NCBI GenBank assembly: GCA_027943335.1
Contig: BSBK01002084.1
Span: 5,001 to 69,000, forward strand
Length of the DNA: 64,000 bases
Direction of reading: 5' to 3'
Origin: Chamaecyparis obtusa
Lineage: Eukaryota; Streptophyta; Pinopsida; Cupressales; Cupressaceae
Part shown: positions 48,004 to 59,381 of the stretch, piece after piece
How positions within the stretch are numbered: position 1 is the first letter of the stretch
Layout: every line of letters starts with the position of its first letter
The notes under the pieces: model-generated
What the model saw: only the letters and a program-made list of their open reading frames with translations
The model's database searches: none
Told to the model about the DNA's origin: nothing
Made by a program: the position numbers and the translations under genes

Positions 48004-48199
48004 TTGGTTAGTGCATCCTCTCTTATTGATCGACACATTCTCTCTCTGGAGAGGTTGATAGATCACGTAGGGTTGATATCATGAGCTTTGGTGAATCAAA
48101 ATTGGTTAGTGTGTCCTCTCTTATTGATTGATACATTCTCTCCTTGGAGAGGTTGATAGATCACGTGGAGTTGATATCACAGACCTTGGTGGAACAAAA
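48004..48199 (+). repeat. 98-bp tandem duplication in E4 leader
   Basis: Units starting TTGGTTAGTG at 48004 and 48102, both containing TTGATAGATCACGT. The related E5 leader (about 62325-62420) has one unit only, so the duplication is specific to the E4 lineage. Confidence 0.85.
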
Positions 48200-48942
48200 C
48201 TTTGTCTTAGCGTGTCAGATTAATCTGCTTGTTTTGTTTGGGTTAAAAGTGAAGAGGTGTCAAAACCTTGAATCTGGAGCCAAGTCCCCTTGTGGTATAA
48301 ATCTGTGAGTCATCTTTAGAGAGGGTTAACCGTAGCGGACAATCCCTTCACAGGGAAAACTGCGTTGACAGAACCTCAAGCGGTCATAGCCATTTTCACC
48401 GTGGTAGTGACAGCTGCTATATAAATGTCCTTGTGGAAGAAATCTCCACGGGTATGGTTCATTGTTGGGTTGTCAGATCTCCCTAGCAGCTCTTGAACAT
48501 TAAGTTCTCAGACTGTGTCAAAACCCTGGTGCACCGGGATTGGAGTTCACCCCTTTGAATCATAAAAGTTGCAGAGTCAAACCATTACTAAAAACCCTAG
48601 AGAGGCCAATTTTTCACTTTCAGGTATATGTGCGTTATTGCAAAACTTTTCAGAACATACACAATTAGTACTCTCAGGGATTAGCACAATTTGGTCACTT
48701 GATTGTTCATGCGCAAGGTTGCTTTTTCCCTTGTTCATTGTTTTTAGACGTGCTTGGAATCACTTGCTTGCTATTCTACGTGCTTATTTATCTACTTGGC
48801 TATTAAAAATGATCAAATCTGGTATAACCTTCAAAATTTGGACAGTACAATTTGCAAACAATCCAAAACTGAAGACCTTAAATTTTGCAAAAATTGACGT
48901 AAAATCTTTCTGGAGTCAAAAGTCATTTCAAGAAGTCAAAAG

Positions 48943-49036
48943 TCATACGAGTTTTGTCAAGTGTCATTTCATTACTACCCAACTATCGTACGAGTTTAGC
49001 AACTATCATTTCATAGACTACCCACTGTCGTACGAG
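48943..49036 (+). repeat. TCGTACGAG-containing ~42-bp repeat in E4 leader
   Basis: TCATACGAG at 48943, TCGTACGAG at 48985 and at 49028; spacing 42 and 43 bp, with similar sequence between (CATTTCAT and CTACCCA words). Related motifs occur in the E5 leader at about 61715, 61783, 61805 and 61846. Confidence 0.7.
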
Positions 49037-49496
49037 TCTGCAGAGTGTCGTTTGGAAAAATTTGAGAAAGTTGTCAGAAATTGTCAAATTGCAAGATATC
49101 CAATGTTTTCAGCCTAGTTCCAGAATCTGTCAAAAATATCAGTGTCAGGAACAAAGCAGTAGCTATTGAGCATTCTACCATTTTTTGAGTTTGATCTTTT
49201 GAATCCGATCTAGTCTTCTGTTTGATCAATTTGAGTCCTTTTTATCTCGTGTCAAAACCTTGTCATAACTATCAATCTTCAATCAATCTTCAAAAATAGA
49301 TTAAGTGTTGAGAACTCATGTCCGCTATCTTTTGGGCGATCTATCCCATACATCCAGGGCACAGTTTCCTTCACCCACATCTCATTAGATCTTCAAAACT
49401 ATCATAATCTTGACAAGGTTGCGTCATCCGATTTTTTTTTGAATCAAATTGTTCTTTAGTTGTCTTCATCCTTTTTTTTTGTTTCATTCAAAGTTA

Positions 49497-50943
49497 ATGG
49501 TGGAGACCAGAGCTTCTTCACATAAGAAATCAGAAGAAACATCTCAGAACTTACTTTTGACCAATACCCCAGGTCCAACTCTGGAACAACTCATCAAGTC
49601 AGGTATCTACGAAGACGACGGTCTTGGTAACTTTTGATTGAAAACTGGTTACATACCTCCTTTATCAACTCACAGAGGTAATCAGCAAACTCCTCCTCAA
49701 TCTGTTCCAGGGAGCCCAAAGACTCCTACCATGTCTCAAGCAGGGACAAACCATGATTCTCTAGGAGGAGGATCCCAGGGACACCATTCTCAACATAATG
49801 CTGACCAAGAACCTACCCCCTCTAAAATCCATCGATGTCGGAATGACGATGAATTCAAGAGAATGATGAGCCATTTCTTGAAAGTGGATAGAGAGGCATA
49901 CTTTTTACAATTAGCCCAAGAAGGGGCTAAGCTTCCTCCCAACTTTAACGTTGATGATATAATCACACATGAGGAAGAAACTCCACTCACAGCTATGACA
50001 AAATAGATGCACGCTATAAAAGTTGAATTTAACAATCTTAAGAAGGAGAAGGAACCCAAGGAGTTCTCCATGGAGGCCCTATGTCCTTTCCCGTTCGACA
50101 AAAACTTGTATATGCCACCATTCCCAAAAAGAGTGGAGATACCAAAGTATGATAAATATGACGGACACTCTGATCCTCAAGATCATGTCAGAGAGTTCTG
50201 TACGCAATCCATGGAATTCATGCATGAACCGACTTATCTAATGCATCTTTTTCCTAGATCCTTGGGAGGAGCATCCATTCAGTGGTTTTCAAGATTACCT
50301 TCTACGATCAAAACTTTTGAGGAATTGATTAAATTGTTCTATCAACAATATTCCTACAATATTCAACATCCGATTACCATGATCGATATCTGTAACCTCA
50401 AGCAATATCCAGGGGAATCATTCCTAACTTTCCTCAAGAGGTGGCGAAAGAAGTTTTCTCTATATGCTAGACCAATTCCCGAAATGGAGAAACTTGAAAT
50501 CTTTATCAATAACCTTGTTCTAGAGCTCAACTATCCATTACAAATGCAAGATCATGTATCTTTTGATAAAATGGTGGATAATACAATTAAGATTGAGAAA
50601 GTACTTGTCAAGAAAGGAGAAATCACACTTCAAAAGGACAAGTCTGAATCTGGATCTAGCTCAAAAGATAAAAACAAGAGCTGGAATAGAAACAAAGGTA
50701 TCGTCTCTGACGGTGTTGTTGACACTATCCACACCCCATCAAAGGCACCGGCCTACAATCTCACCCTTGCCACCAAAGCCATTGAAGCTTCAGAGCAAAA
50801 ATCTGTTGAACCATCTCCAAAGAAGTCATTCAAACGATGGGATAATAAATGAAAGTTTACTCCCCTGGGAGAATCTTTGGAATCTGCTCTAAGGACCCTA
50901 TTAGTTGATAACATGATCTCTTTACCACCAATCTGAAAACCTG
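49497..50943 (+). pseudogene. E4 gag
   Basis: The frame begins MVETRASSHKKSEE at ATG 49497, a typical Tat gag start. In-frame stops: TGA 49635, TAG 50004, TGA 50850, TGA 50934. The capsid domain (about 50080-50560) shows FPFDKNLYMPPFPKR, PKYDKYDGHSDPQDHV, TYLMHLFPRSLGGASIQWFSRLP, YQQYSYNIQHPI and LTFLKRWRKKF. A Lys/Ser-rich basic tail follows. It would form the particle. A 1-nt deletion near 50944 shifts the frame just before the CHHC knuckle. Confidence 0.9.
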
Positions 50944-52279
50944 TCTGGATCCAAAACCATATTGGTGGAAAGATAATGAATTCTGTGCTTTCCATCGGAC
51001 TAAAGGTCACAAAACTAATGGATGCTTTCACTTGAGGCATACCATTCAAGACTTGATAGATCAAGGGGATATCATGATCGATAATCCTACCAGCAATAAT
51101 GATCACACAGCATTTACAGAACCGTTTCCACAACATGGCAAAGGAGTTTCCACTTCCTAGCCTAACATGGGGGAAAAAGTCAACTATGCCTACCCTGGAA
51201 ATGATGCTGTCATCAATATGGTTGAACCATGTCTCTCTGAAAGCTGCAATGTCATCACAATTGTACGAAGAGATAGAAATCATTCCTCAGCTAATGCAGT
51301 TACTAGATCACAAGCTCAGACTCATCTGAAAGGACAAACACCAAGTTCATCTAATGTCCCTAAGATACCTTTCAATCTCACATCTGCTTCTAAACAGAAG
51401 GTTGCCTCGAAATCTTCCAATCCAAAGGATACCAGACCTACATCTTACAGCATCGTCCAACAACTCCAGCACACCAATGCCAAAATCTCCATGCTTGAGT
51501 TACTTCGAATATCTCCAGCTCACAGAGATATCCTAGACAAAGCTTTGCTCAGCTCTAATGTTCCTGATGATCTAGATCTAGACAGGTTCCAGACTATGGT
51601 TGGTCATCTAACATCTCCGCAACATATCTCCTTTTCAGAGGAAGATGACAACTCTTTGAGTCACCCACACAATCAGCCCTTACACATAGAAGTCTTGATC
51701 CGGAACCGTCGCGTCAAACGTGTGTTGATAGATGGGGGTGCAGGCCTCAACATTTGTTCTTACAACTTAATCACACAGTTGGGATTCTCAGAGGTGGCTA
51801 TTGATCCTCAAAAGAAGATCACTATAAAGGCCTATGATGAACAGGAAAGATCTTCTAAGGGCACCATTGTCTTACCCATCCGAGTGGGTCCAGTCATCAA
51901 AGATACCACATGTCAGGTGCTCGATCTACCATTGGCTTATAATATCCTTCTAGGGAGACCCTGGATCCATGAAATGCAAGCCATTCCTTCTACGTATCAT
52001 CAATGCTTGAAATTTCCCTATGAAGGAGTGGAAGTTACTATCCCAGCAGATCTGAATACAACTTGCAATACATTGAAGGAAAGTGCTGATAAGCTTGTTC
52101 CCAACAATAGAGAATCTTTCATCAAGCAACAAAATGTCGCTTCCAGATCTAATATGGATGACATTGCTAAAGATATCAATATCAAAGAAAATGGGATGGG
52201 AGAATACACTATAGAGCCAGTCTTGTCTCTGACATCTCTCCCAATCTCACCTAAGTCGTATGGCCAATCCTTGAAGTAG
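50944..52279 (+). pseudogene. E4 CHHC knuckle and aspartic protease
   Basis: The frame is shifted by one base from gag and then stays in register with pol to the end. Knuckle C-x2-H-x4-H-x4-C at 50984-51025, TAG at 51158, then an open stretch 51167-52279. The protease active site LIDGGAGLNICSYN has its Asp codon at 51731; flanking strand motifs are HNQPLHIEVLIR, VLPIRVGPV and LLGRPWIHEMQAIPS. It processes the polyprotein. The closing TAG (52277) is followed in the same frame by more coding sequence, so it is a mutation and not the natural end. Confidence 0.9.
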
Positions 52280-53767
52280 TCTAAATCAGAACCTAAGGAA
52301 CCTATGGAAGCATACAAAAGACATTTTGTGGTGGAGCAAGTATCCAAACAAGAATTTGAAGAGGATGAAGCTGTGCTGGCATGGCTATATAAAGAGGATT
52401 CTGAATCTAAAATTGTTCAACCTAGTGAATCTATAGCACCTACAATCCCTACTAGTTCATATGGTCCAGGAAACAAATTGATAGCCAAGATGGGATATTC
52501 CGGTCAAGGACCTCTAGGAATTAGGGGAAAGGGTCTTGTGACCCCCATTTCACATATTGGTCGAGCCAAAAAAGATACTGGTGGCATAGGGTTTAAGAAG
52601 AAACCCTATCATCTCAAAGGTGGTTGTTCTCATGTCATAGAACAAATTGCACCCAAAGAACCCCTTCTTAAGAAAGAAGATATAGAACCCTCTGATAATG
52701 ATTCAGATAGCTCTGAACTTATCCCCTATGAAAAATTGCCTAAAGAGATCAAAGATCTTCTTGATGATACAGATGATCCTATCAGAAGAATTAATGTAGT
52801 AGAAACACAAGAACCTACTATAGCGCAAGAGATGGTTGCACCACAAGAACCAGCCAATCTCGAAGGCAATCAAACTGATCAAGAAGCAGGGGGTATTTAT
52901 TCTGACACTGATTCCCATGAATATGAATTCAAGTCAGAGACTGAGGGTAATCCTTCTTGGGGTATTCATCCTGATTTCACACATTTTCTAAGATTTCCTA
53001 GAGATTCTGAATCAGAAGATGAGTCAAATGATTATGAATGGGGTGCCATTCCAGAAGAAGATGAGCTTATAACAAAGAAATCTATTGATGTTATTCACCA
53101 ATATGTCTCTCAACCCAACGTAAGTCTAGAGCGAAACAATGAACTTAACGTGTCTGATCCACCTATGGCTGAAGAGGACTCCCATGATGACGTTGAGCCT
53201 ATTCACGAATTGAACATTTTGAGCTGTAATATCACCTTTGAACTTGAGCATCGGGTTAGGACCAATGATGACATATCCACATCCGTGAACACCATATCCC
53301 AAGCCTTTTCCGCTTTGACTATCCAACGCCCTGATCTTATCGACCAAACTTCCACAAACCTAAACCATGGTATGTATACCTTCCCAAATGACTATGCCCT
53401 TGCCTGCTACCTCAATGTCGTTGAGCTTATGAGTACTTCCATCAGTGAACCGAGCGTTAGCATGACCGAGTCGGACATCAAATATCTTAGTCAGAAAAAC
53501 AAGAGTAAAAAGAAAAAGAAAAAGAGTTCTGAGGGTGAAAACCACTTTGTGGCAGTCTCAGAACCAACAAAAGTAAAAAGAAAAGACGTATCTGAAGGTG
53601 AAAACCTCTTTGAGGTGCCTAAGGATGAGATATTTGATGTCCTTCCAAGTCATTTATAGGATAGATCTCAAGTTCTAATTGAGCCAACTCAATCCATCAA
53701 TTTGGGTACAACAGAGGAACCACAATTGGTACATGTAGTACAATCTTTATCAGACGAAGAGAAATAG
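52280..53767 (+). pseudogene. E4 G-patch and acidic linker between protease and reverse transcriptase
   Basis: Open at 52304-53659 (451 codons), same frame as protease and pol. A G-patch-like block at about 52472-52610 reads NKLIAKMGYSGQGPLG, GKGLVTP and then DTGGIGF. About 250 residues rich in Asp/Glu/Ser follow (SDNDSDSSE, DSESEDESNDYEWG), and a Lys-rich stretch KSKKKKKKSSEGEN near 53490-53535. Stops TAG 53657 and TAG 53765. The latter is a CAA (Gln) codon at the same place in the inverted relative E7. The acidic part has no recognised function. Confidence 0.72.
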
Positions 53768-55780
53768 AACTTCACTACCTTCTTATCAGAGAAAAAGATC
53801 AACTTTGCATGGAAATATTCAGATATGCTAGGATTGGATCCCAATCTCATTATGCACCATCTATCCATTGCTCCCGGAGTAAAACCAATCAAACAAAAAT
53901 TGAGAAAGATGCATCCTCATGTTGCACTCTTAGTCAAAGCAGAACTAGAAAAACTCCTAAAAGCTGGATTCATCCGTGTCATAGACTACACTGAGTGGAT
54001 TTCCAACATTGTACCTGTTTCCAAACCAGATGGTTCCATCAGAGTGTGCATGGACTTTAGGGATGTGAACAGAGCATGCCCTAAGGATGATTTTCCACTG
54101 CCTAACATTGATATGATAGTGGACATGACTGCGGGCTATGAAATGTATTCCTTAATGGATGGCTTTTCTGGGTACAACCAAATCAAAATTGCTCCAGAAG
54201 ATCAAGAGAAAATAGCTTTCACATGTGCATGGGGAACTTTCTATTGGAATGTTATGCCATTCGGACTCAAAAATGCTGGAGCTACATATCAAAGAGCAAT
54301 GACATCTATTTTTCATGATATGATGCATAGAACAATGGAGGATTACGTAGATGATACCTTGGCAAAATCCATGATTAGAACTAAACATCTAACAGACTTG
54401 AGCATGATCCTCGATAGAATGGAAAAATTTAGTCTTCGACTAAATCCTAAAAAGTGTGCTTTTGGAGTCACTTCTGGAAAGCTCCTAGGATACATCGTCT
54501 CCAAGAAAGGCATTGAAGTTGATCCAGCTAAGGTCAAGGCTATAATAGAGATGCAACCTCCCACAAATATCAGTCAAATGAGGACGTTGCAAGGTAGAGT
54601 TCAATCTATCAGAAGATTCATATCACAGCTAGCGGACATCTCACAGCCTTTTACAAAAACATTACATAAAGGTGTGACCTTTGCATGGAATGAAGAATGC
54701 GAGAACAACTTTAAACATATCAAGAATTATCTATCAAATCCACCTATATTGATGCCTCCTATTCATGGGAAGCCATTAATATTATATGTCTCCGCAACAG
54801 ATACATCACTGGGGGCATTGCTAGCACAGCATGATGAGAACAAGAAAGAAAGAGCCATCTACTATATCAGCCGAACTTTAGTGGCCTATGAGAAGAACTA
54901 CTCAATGATAGAGAAGGCATGTCTCGCTGTGATCTTTGCATCACAGAAATTGAGACACTACATGTTAGCTCATACTACTCATTTGGTAGCTAAAATTGAT
55001 CCACTGAAATATCTCCTAAGCAAAGCTGCCCTCACAGGTAGACTAGCTAAATGGGTCATGCTCTTGAGCGAATTTGACATTGAATATGTTGAAAGAAAAG
55101 CTATCAAAGGACAGGTCATTGCTGATCAATTAGCTGAAGCACCACTGTTTGATGATACACCCATGCAAATGGAATTTCCCGATTCCTCTATCATGCACCT
55201 CTCTTCTAGAGCATGGCGGTTATTCTTTGATGGCTCCTACACACAGAATGGATCTGGAGTAGGCATATTGTTCATCACTCCTCAAGGATACTTGATACCC
55301 AAAGCATTCAAATTAAAGTTTCCTTGCACAAACAATATTGTTGAATATGAGGCACTTCTCAATGGTATGAAAATGGCAATACAGTGGAGAGTTACAGAGA
55401 TGCACATGCATGGAGACTCACAACTGGTTATCCACCAAGTCAATGATGTGTACCAAACCAAAGATGAAAAGCTCATTCCTTACAAGAGAATGGTAGATGA
55501 TTTAAAGAAATACTTCATCTCTATCACATTTGAACAAATACCCAGAATGGAGAATAAGGCTGCCGATGCAATGGTGACACTATCTACTCTCTTACAGCAG
55601 CCCGAACATGAACTACGCTATGAGTTCCTGGTGGAAGCCCTATCCTATCCTGCATATGACTCCCCTGAAACCCACATGATCTGCACTGTTGTAGGTTATG
55701 ACTCATCTCGCTACAAAAATCTATTCTCCTATCTCCACGACCAAATCATCCCTGAGTCCTTTAACCGTATTGAGAAATGA
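53768..55780 (+). pseudogene. E4 reverse transcriptase, degenerate RNase H and second RNase H
   Basis: Open for 651 codons from 53825. Reverse transcriptase: KPDGSIRVCMDFRDVNRACPKD, FSGYNQIKIAPEDQEKIAF, MPFGLKNAGATYQR, and YVDD with its Tyr codon at 54344. A connecting RNase H follows (LYVSATDTSLGALLAQHD); it lacks the Asp of the usual DAS start and so is probably inactive. A second, archaeal-like RNase H comes next: FFDGSYTQNGSGVGI (Asp codon 55229), VEYEALLNGM and GDSQLVIHQVN. A second RNase H after a degenerate first one is the defining trait of Tat-clade elements. The final TGA (55778) interrupts the frame, which continues directly into integrase. Confidence 0.93.
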
Positions 55781-56965
55781 AACCTTATCCGATCCGCATC
55801 CCGATATGTCATCATTGGTAATGATCTGTACAAACGAGGTCTAGATGGTACACTGCTTAGATGTTTAGAACGAGAAGAGTCTCAACGTGCATTAGAGGAA
55901 GTCCACGAGGGTATATGTGGGTCACACTCGAATGGTTTAATGTTAGCTCAAAAACTTATTAGGGCTGGGTACTATTGGCCTGAAATGGAAAAAGAGGGTA
56001 TTAAATTTGCTAAAAACTGTCAACAGTGTCAAGTACATGGCAACTTGATTCATGCTCCAGGGAGAGATCTGATTCCCTTTACTACACAATGGCCTTTTCA
56101 ACAATGGGCATTTGATCTCATAGGTGCTAGCCATCCACACTCTTCTAATGGACATACCCATATAATCACAGCTACAGATTATTTTACAAAATGGGTAGAA
56201 GCAGTTCCTCTAACACAAGCAACGGGGAAACAAATCTCTATGTTCATCCTGAACTACATCATTTGCAGATATGGGATCCCTCACTCTATAATCACAGATA
56301 ACAGGGGACAATTCAAAAACAAGGACCTAGATGACTTATGTGCCAAGTTCAAAATTACTCAACATTGGTCATCTATCTACTATCCTCAAGGGAACGGACA
56401 AGCTAAGGCTTCAAACAAAAATCTCCTGAAGATCTTGCACAGAACAGTGAATAAAACAGGAAGAGACTGGCATCTGATGATCAATCCAGCTCTCTGGGCA
56501 TACAGAACTAGTATCAGAATGCCTACAGGGGCTACACCTTTCACTTTAGTTTATGGGTCTGAAGCGGTACTGCCTATTGAGGTTGAAATCCCATCACTCA
56601 GAATCAAAATGCATGGACTTGTCACTGATGAAGACTACAGAGTGTCTAGGTTACAAGAACTTGAATTACTAGATGAACGCAGGCAAGCAGCGTATGATCA
56701 TCTCAGAGTGTATCAGAAAAGAATGTCTAGAGGCTACAACAAGAAAGTCAGACATAGAGAATTTCAGGTAGGCGATCTAGTGTTGAGAGAAAATCCTAAA
56801 AATCAATCACATCAAGAACGCAAGGGGAAGTTTGAACCAAACTGGCTGGGTCCCTTTGTAATCACTGCTACTTTTGGCTTTGGTGCCTATCAACTCTCAA
56901 CAACTGAAGGAGAACAGCTCCGAGAACCAATCAACATTCTCCATCTGAAGAAATTCTACGCTTAA
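55781..56965 (+). pseudogene. E4 integrase with catalytic Glu replaced by Lys
   Basis: Continues the pol frame to TAA 56963. Zinc finger: HEGICGSH ... CQQCQVHG. Core: first Asp in WAFDLIG (codon 56114), second Asp in TDNRGQF (codon 56297), and then NGQAKASNK, where the family has NGQAEASNK; the Lys codon AAG at 56405 stands exactly where the DDE Glu is expected (35 residues after the second Asp). GAG to AAG is one transition. After the core come LWAYRTSIRMPTGATPF and the C-terminal HREFQVGDLVLRE and WLGPFVI. No chromodomain. The strand-transfer reaction needs all three acidic residues, so this copy should be catalytically dead regardless of the stops. Confidence 0.92.
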
Positions 56966-58128
56966 GGCATTCAATGCTTGGTAAATGTCCTGAAAAAAAT
57001 CTTAAAAATCAAAAAAAGTCCTGAAAAAATGAACATCTTGGTGAAAACCTAGCAATAGGCGCCTTGATGATTCACAAAAAAATCAAAAAAATATCAAAAG
57101 TACAAAAAAATTGAAAAAATGAAAAATACAAAAAAAAAGAAAGAAAGAAAAAGTGCCTTGGTGAAAACCTGGAAACAGGCACCTTGGTAGCGAAAATAGA
57201 ATCTCTACCAAGATGGTAAAAACCTAGAAAATGGGTGCCATTTGTTCCAAATGCTCCATCTATCAGCACAATCTTGGTCTTTCCCAGCTTTCAGTCTTGC
57301 TTTAGTTTGTACATATCTCCCGGTTTGTTTCTGCATATCCTGGTTTCAATAAGTCGGTCTGTACACCAATCAGCTCAAGCGTCTGTATCCTATCAATGTT
57401 CAAACTTGGGGGCAATCAATGTCATATCCTATGGCCTCCAATGTATCTTAGATGTGTCATATCCACTCAGAGTCCTTTGAAGCTTCAAGTTGAGTCAGTC
57501 AGTTAGCCTCGTCTCCAGAAAGGATTTTGCATCAACAACAATCAAACATCAAAAATCAACTGAAAACAATATGTGCTTTTCATGCTTTTATCTCCTTGTA
57601 TGCTTACTGATTCGCATTGAGATTTTTGCATATTGTGTCCCTTCGAGCTCTTCGATGATGTCTTTTATAGGATTTAGAGAGTGATGATTGGGGGCATAAT
57701 CTTTTCTTTGTCTTCTGCTTGTATGTGAAAATCTAACAGCTTTGGAAATTTTGGATTGAAATGGTGTCCAACTGTAAGAGCCTCTATCTCAAATTGGATG
57801 GCCATGCGTACCTCGACCATTGATACCCAAAAAAAAATTCAAGGACATTTGATCTAACTATTATCTTTTTGAGTAAGTTCTTTCTCCTACTGTGGAACGC
57901 AATCTTGCCTAAGGATGTGAACGATAAAGGGTCACTACGGGTAATTCACATTGGATTTAGAATGATCTCTTGACTGTTTGTATGTTTGTAATGCAAGGCG
58001 TACTCAGGTCATCACAATGTTTATGTTTTGATGCTTGTACAAATTGCTATATCAAAATGGACATGATATTCAGGTAATCTTGGTGCTTGTGCCTTGGTGC
58101 TTATATCTAATCTGACATTTTGAAAACA

Positions 58129-58256
58129 AAATCAATATTCATATATCCATGGTTGTTTGACCAGTGGGTGTTGTATTGATTCTTGCGCATACAAATCGAT
58201 ATTCATATGTCTATGGTTTCATGGCTAGTGGGCATTGTATTGATTTATCCGGTTAC
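58129..58256 (+). repeat. 64-bp tandem duplication in E4 3' region
   Basis: Two diverged units starting AAATCAATATTCATAT (58129) and AAATCGATATTCATAT (58193), both containing TGTATTGATT. Confidence 0.75.
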
Positions 58257-58321
58257 CAAAAAGTTCAATGATGATAACAAATCGACATATGATCAGTGAC
58301 TAGGTCCTAGGTCTTAAGTTG

Positions 58322-58378
58322 CATTTCATTTTGCATGTCTCATTTCATTTTGCATGTCTCATTGCATTTTGCATGTTT
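58322..58378 (+). repeat. Three 19-bp tandem repeats
   Basis: CATTTCATTTTGCATGTCT twice, then a version with two changes, at 58322, 58341 and 58360. Confidence 0.9.
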
Positions 58379-59367
58379 GCATGATCTCACAATGATTAAA
58401 TGAACTTCAATGCTTAAACGATTCTTCAAATCGCATCTTCCAGTCTAACAAGAGCTGAATCTCACACGAAGGTTCCTCCAATGAAATAGCAAGTAGAATC
58501 CTTTTTCGGGATCAAAATTCAAATCTGAGATCATTCATATTATTAATTGCTTGCATAATCAACCTTCAATCATCACAGAAATCCAGTATTCAACTTAATT
58601 GATTATCTTACATCAAACTATTGAAATTTCAACTTGGTCAACCATGGTCAACTCATGGTCAAACCTAGTCAAACTTGGTCTTTTGGGACCTTCCAACGAT
58701 GCAGAATGTGTTCTCGGACGTGTATAACCACTTCTCTTATCAATTAACATGCTTCTAAACTATAACGCTGACTTTTCTTGTCAGATTTCAATTTTAATCC
58801 CGAAGGGGGCATGGTATTGCACATCATTCAAAGTCTGTAAATCAAATTCTATCGATCAAATCTATCAATATCTTTCATCAGTGATCAAGACAACAATCAC
58901 GTCTAGTCGCTGATTCATCAAAAGTCCTCATCGCTCGGGGCAAATCTATCATCACTTGGGGCATATCAGATTCATCGATCCATATCAATCTGGTATTCTC
59001 CTAATCTTGTAATCTGTATCAGTTTTTGCAACCATCAGATCATAGTGTTCTTTCCTTGGTTCTTCGGCAACTGAAGGGTTTGGATGTGATACTTGCTAGT
59101 TCTGCTAAGACAATCGAGTCTAGAACGGGTCACTCACTTCTTTGCAATCCTAAGGTTTGGAATCAGGCATTTTGACACTTTTTCACAATCATCGGTTCAT
59201 TGCTGCTATAGTAAACATTATCTCTGGTCATTCAGGACCTATTATCTCCATATCAAATCAATATCAATCAACTTCTGTCTCATATCAATTATCAATTTCA
59301 AACATCAGTTTCATATCTCTATCAAACACAGACTGTCTTTGAACCACTGCGCTTCGTACAGTAATTC

Positions 59368-59381
59368 AAAGAGGGGCAAAA
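59368..59381 (+). other. E4 polypurine tract
   Basis: AAAGAGGGGCAAAA directly before the 3' LTR; nearly the same as in E1 (AAAGAGGGGAAAA). Confidence 0.8.

Larger units (their letters stand above)
46583..49496 (+). other. E4 long untranslated leader
   Basis: Primer site TGGCGCCCACCGTAGGGC at 46587, then 2.9 kb before gag. The part 47880-48960 is strongly related to the E5 leader (62210-63187). It contains a 98-bp tandem duplication (48004-48199) and a TCGTACGAG repeat (48943-49036). A 182-codon open frame at 48569-49117 is not conserved in frame in E5, because a 1-nt indel and stops interrupt it there, so I do not call it a gene. Confidence 0.65.
56966..59367 (+). other. E4 3' untranslated region
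   Basis: No coding frame with a domain. It starts with A-rich sequence (56985-57160) in which a segment ending GAAAACCT...GGCGCC is repeated about three times (to 57240). It holds GGGGGCAT words (57690, 58805; GGGGCAT 58958), a 64-bp duplication and a 19-bp triplet repeat. Confidence 0.65.

Noticed and set aside
48569..49117. 182-codon open frame upstream of E4 gag, which could be an extra ORF1 as in Ogre-type elements
   Set aside because: The homologous E5 leader has 1-nt indels and stops in this frame, and the protein shows no recognisable domain.
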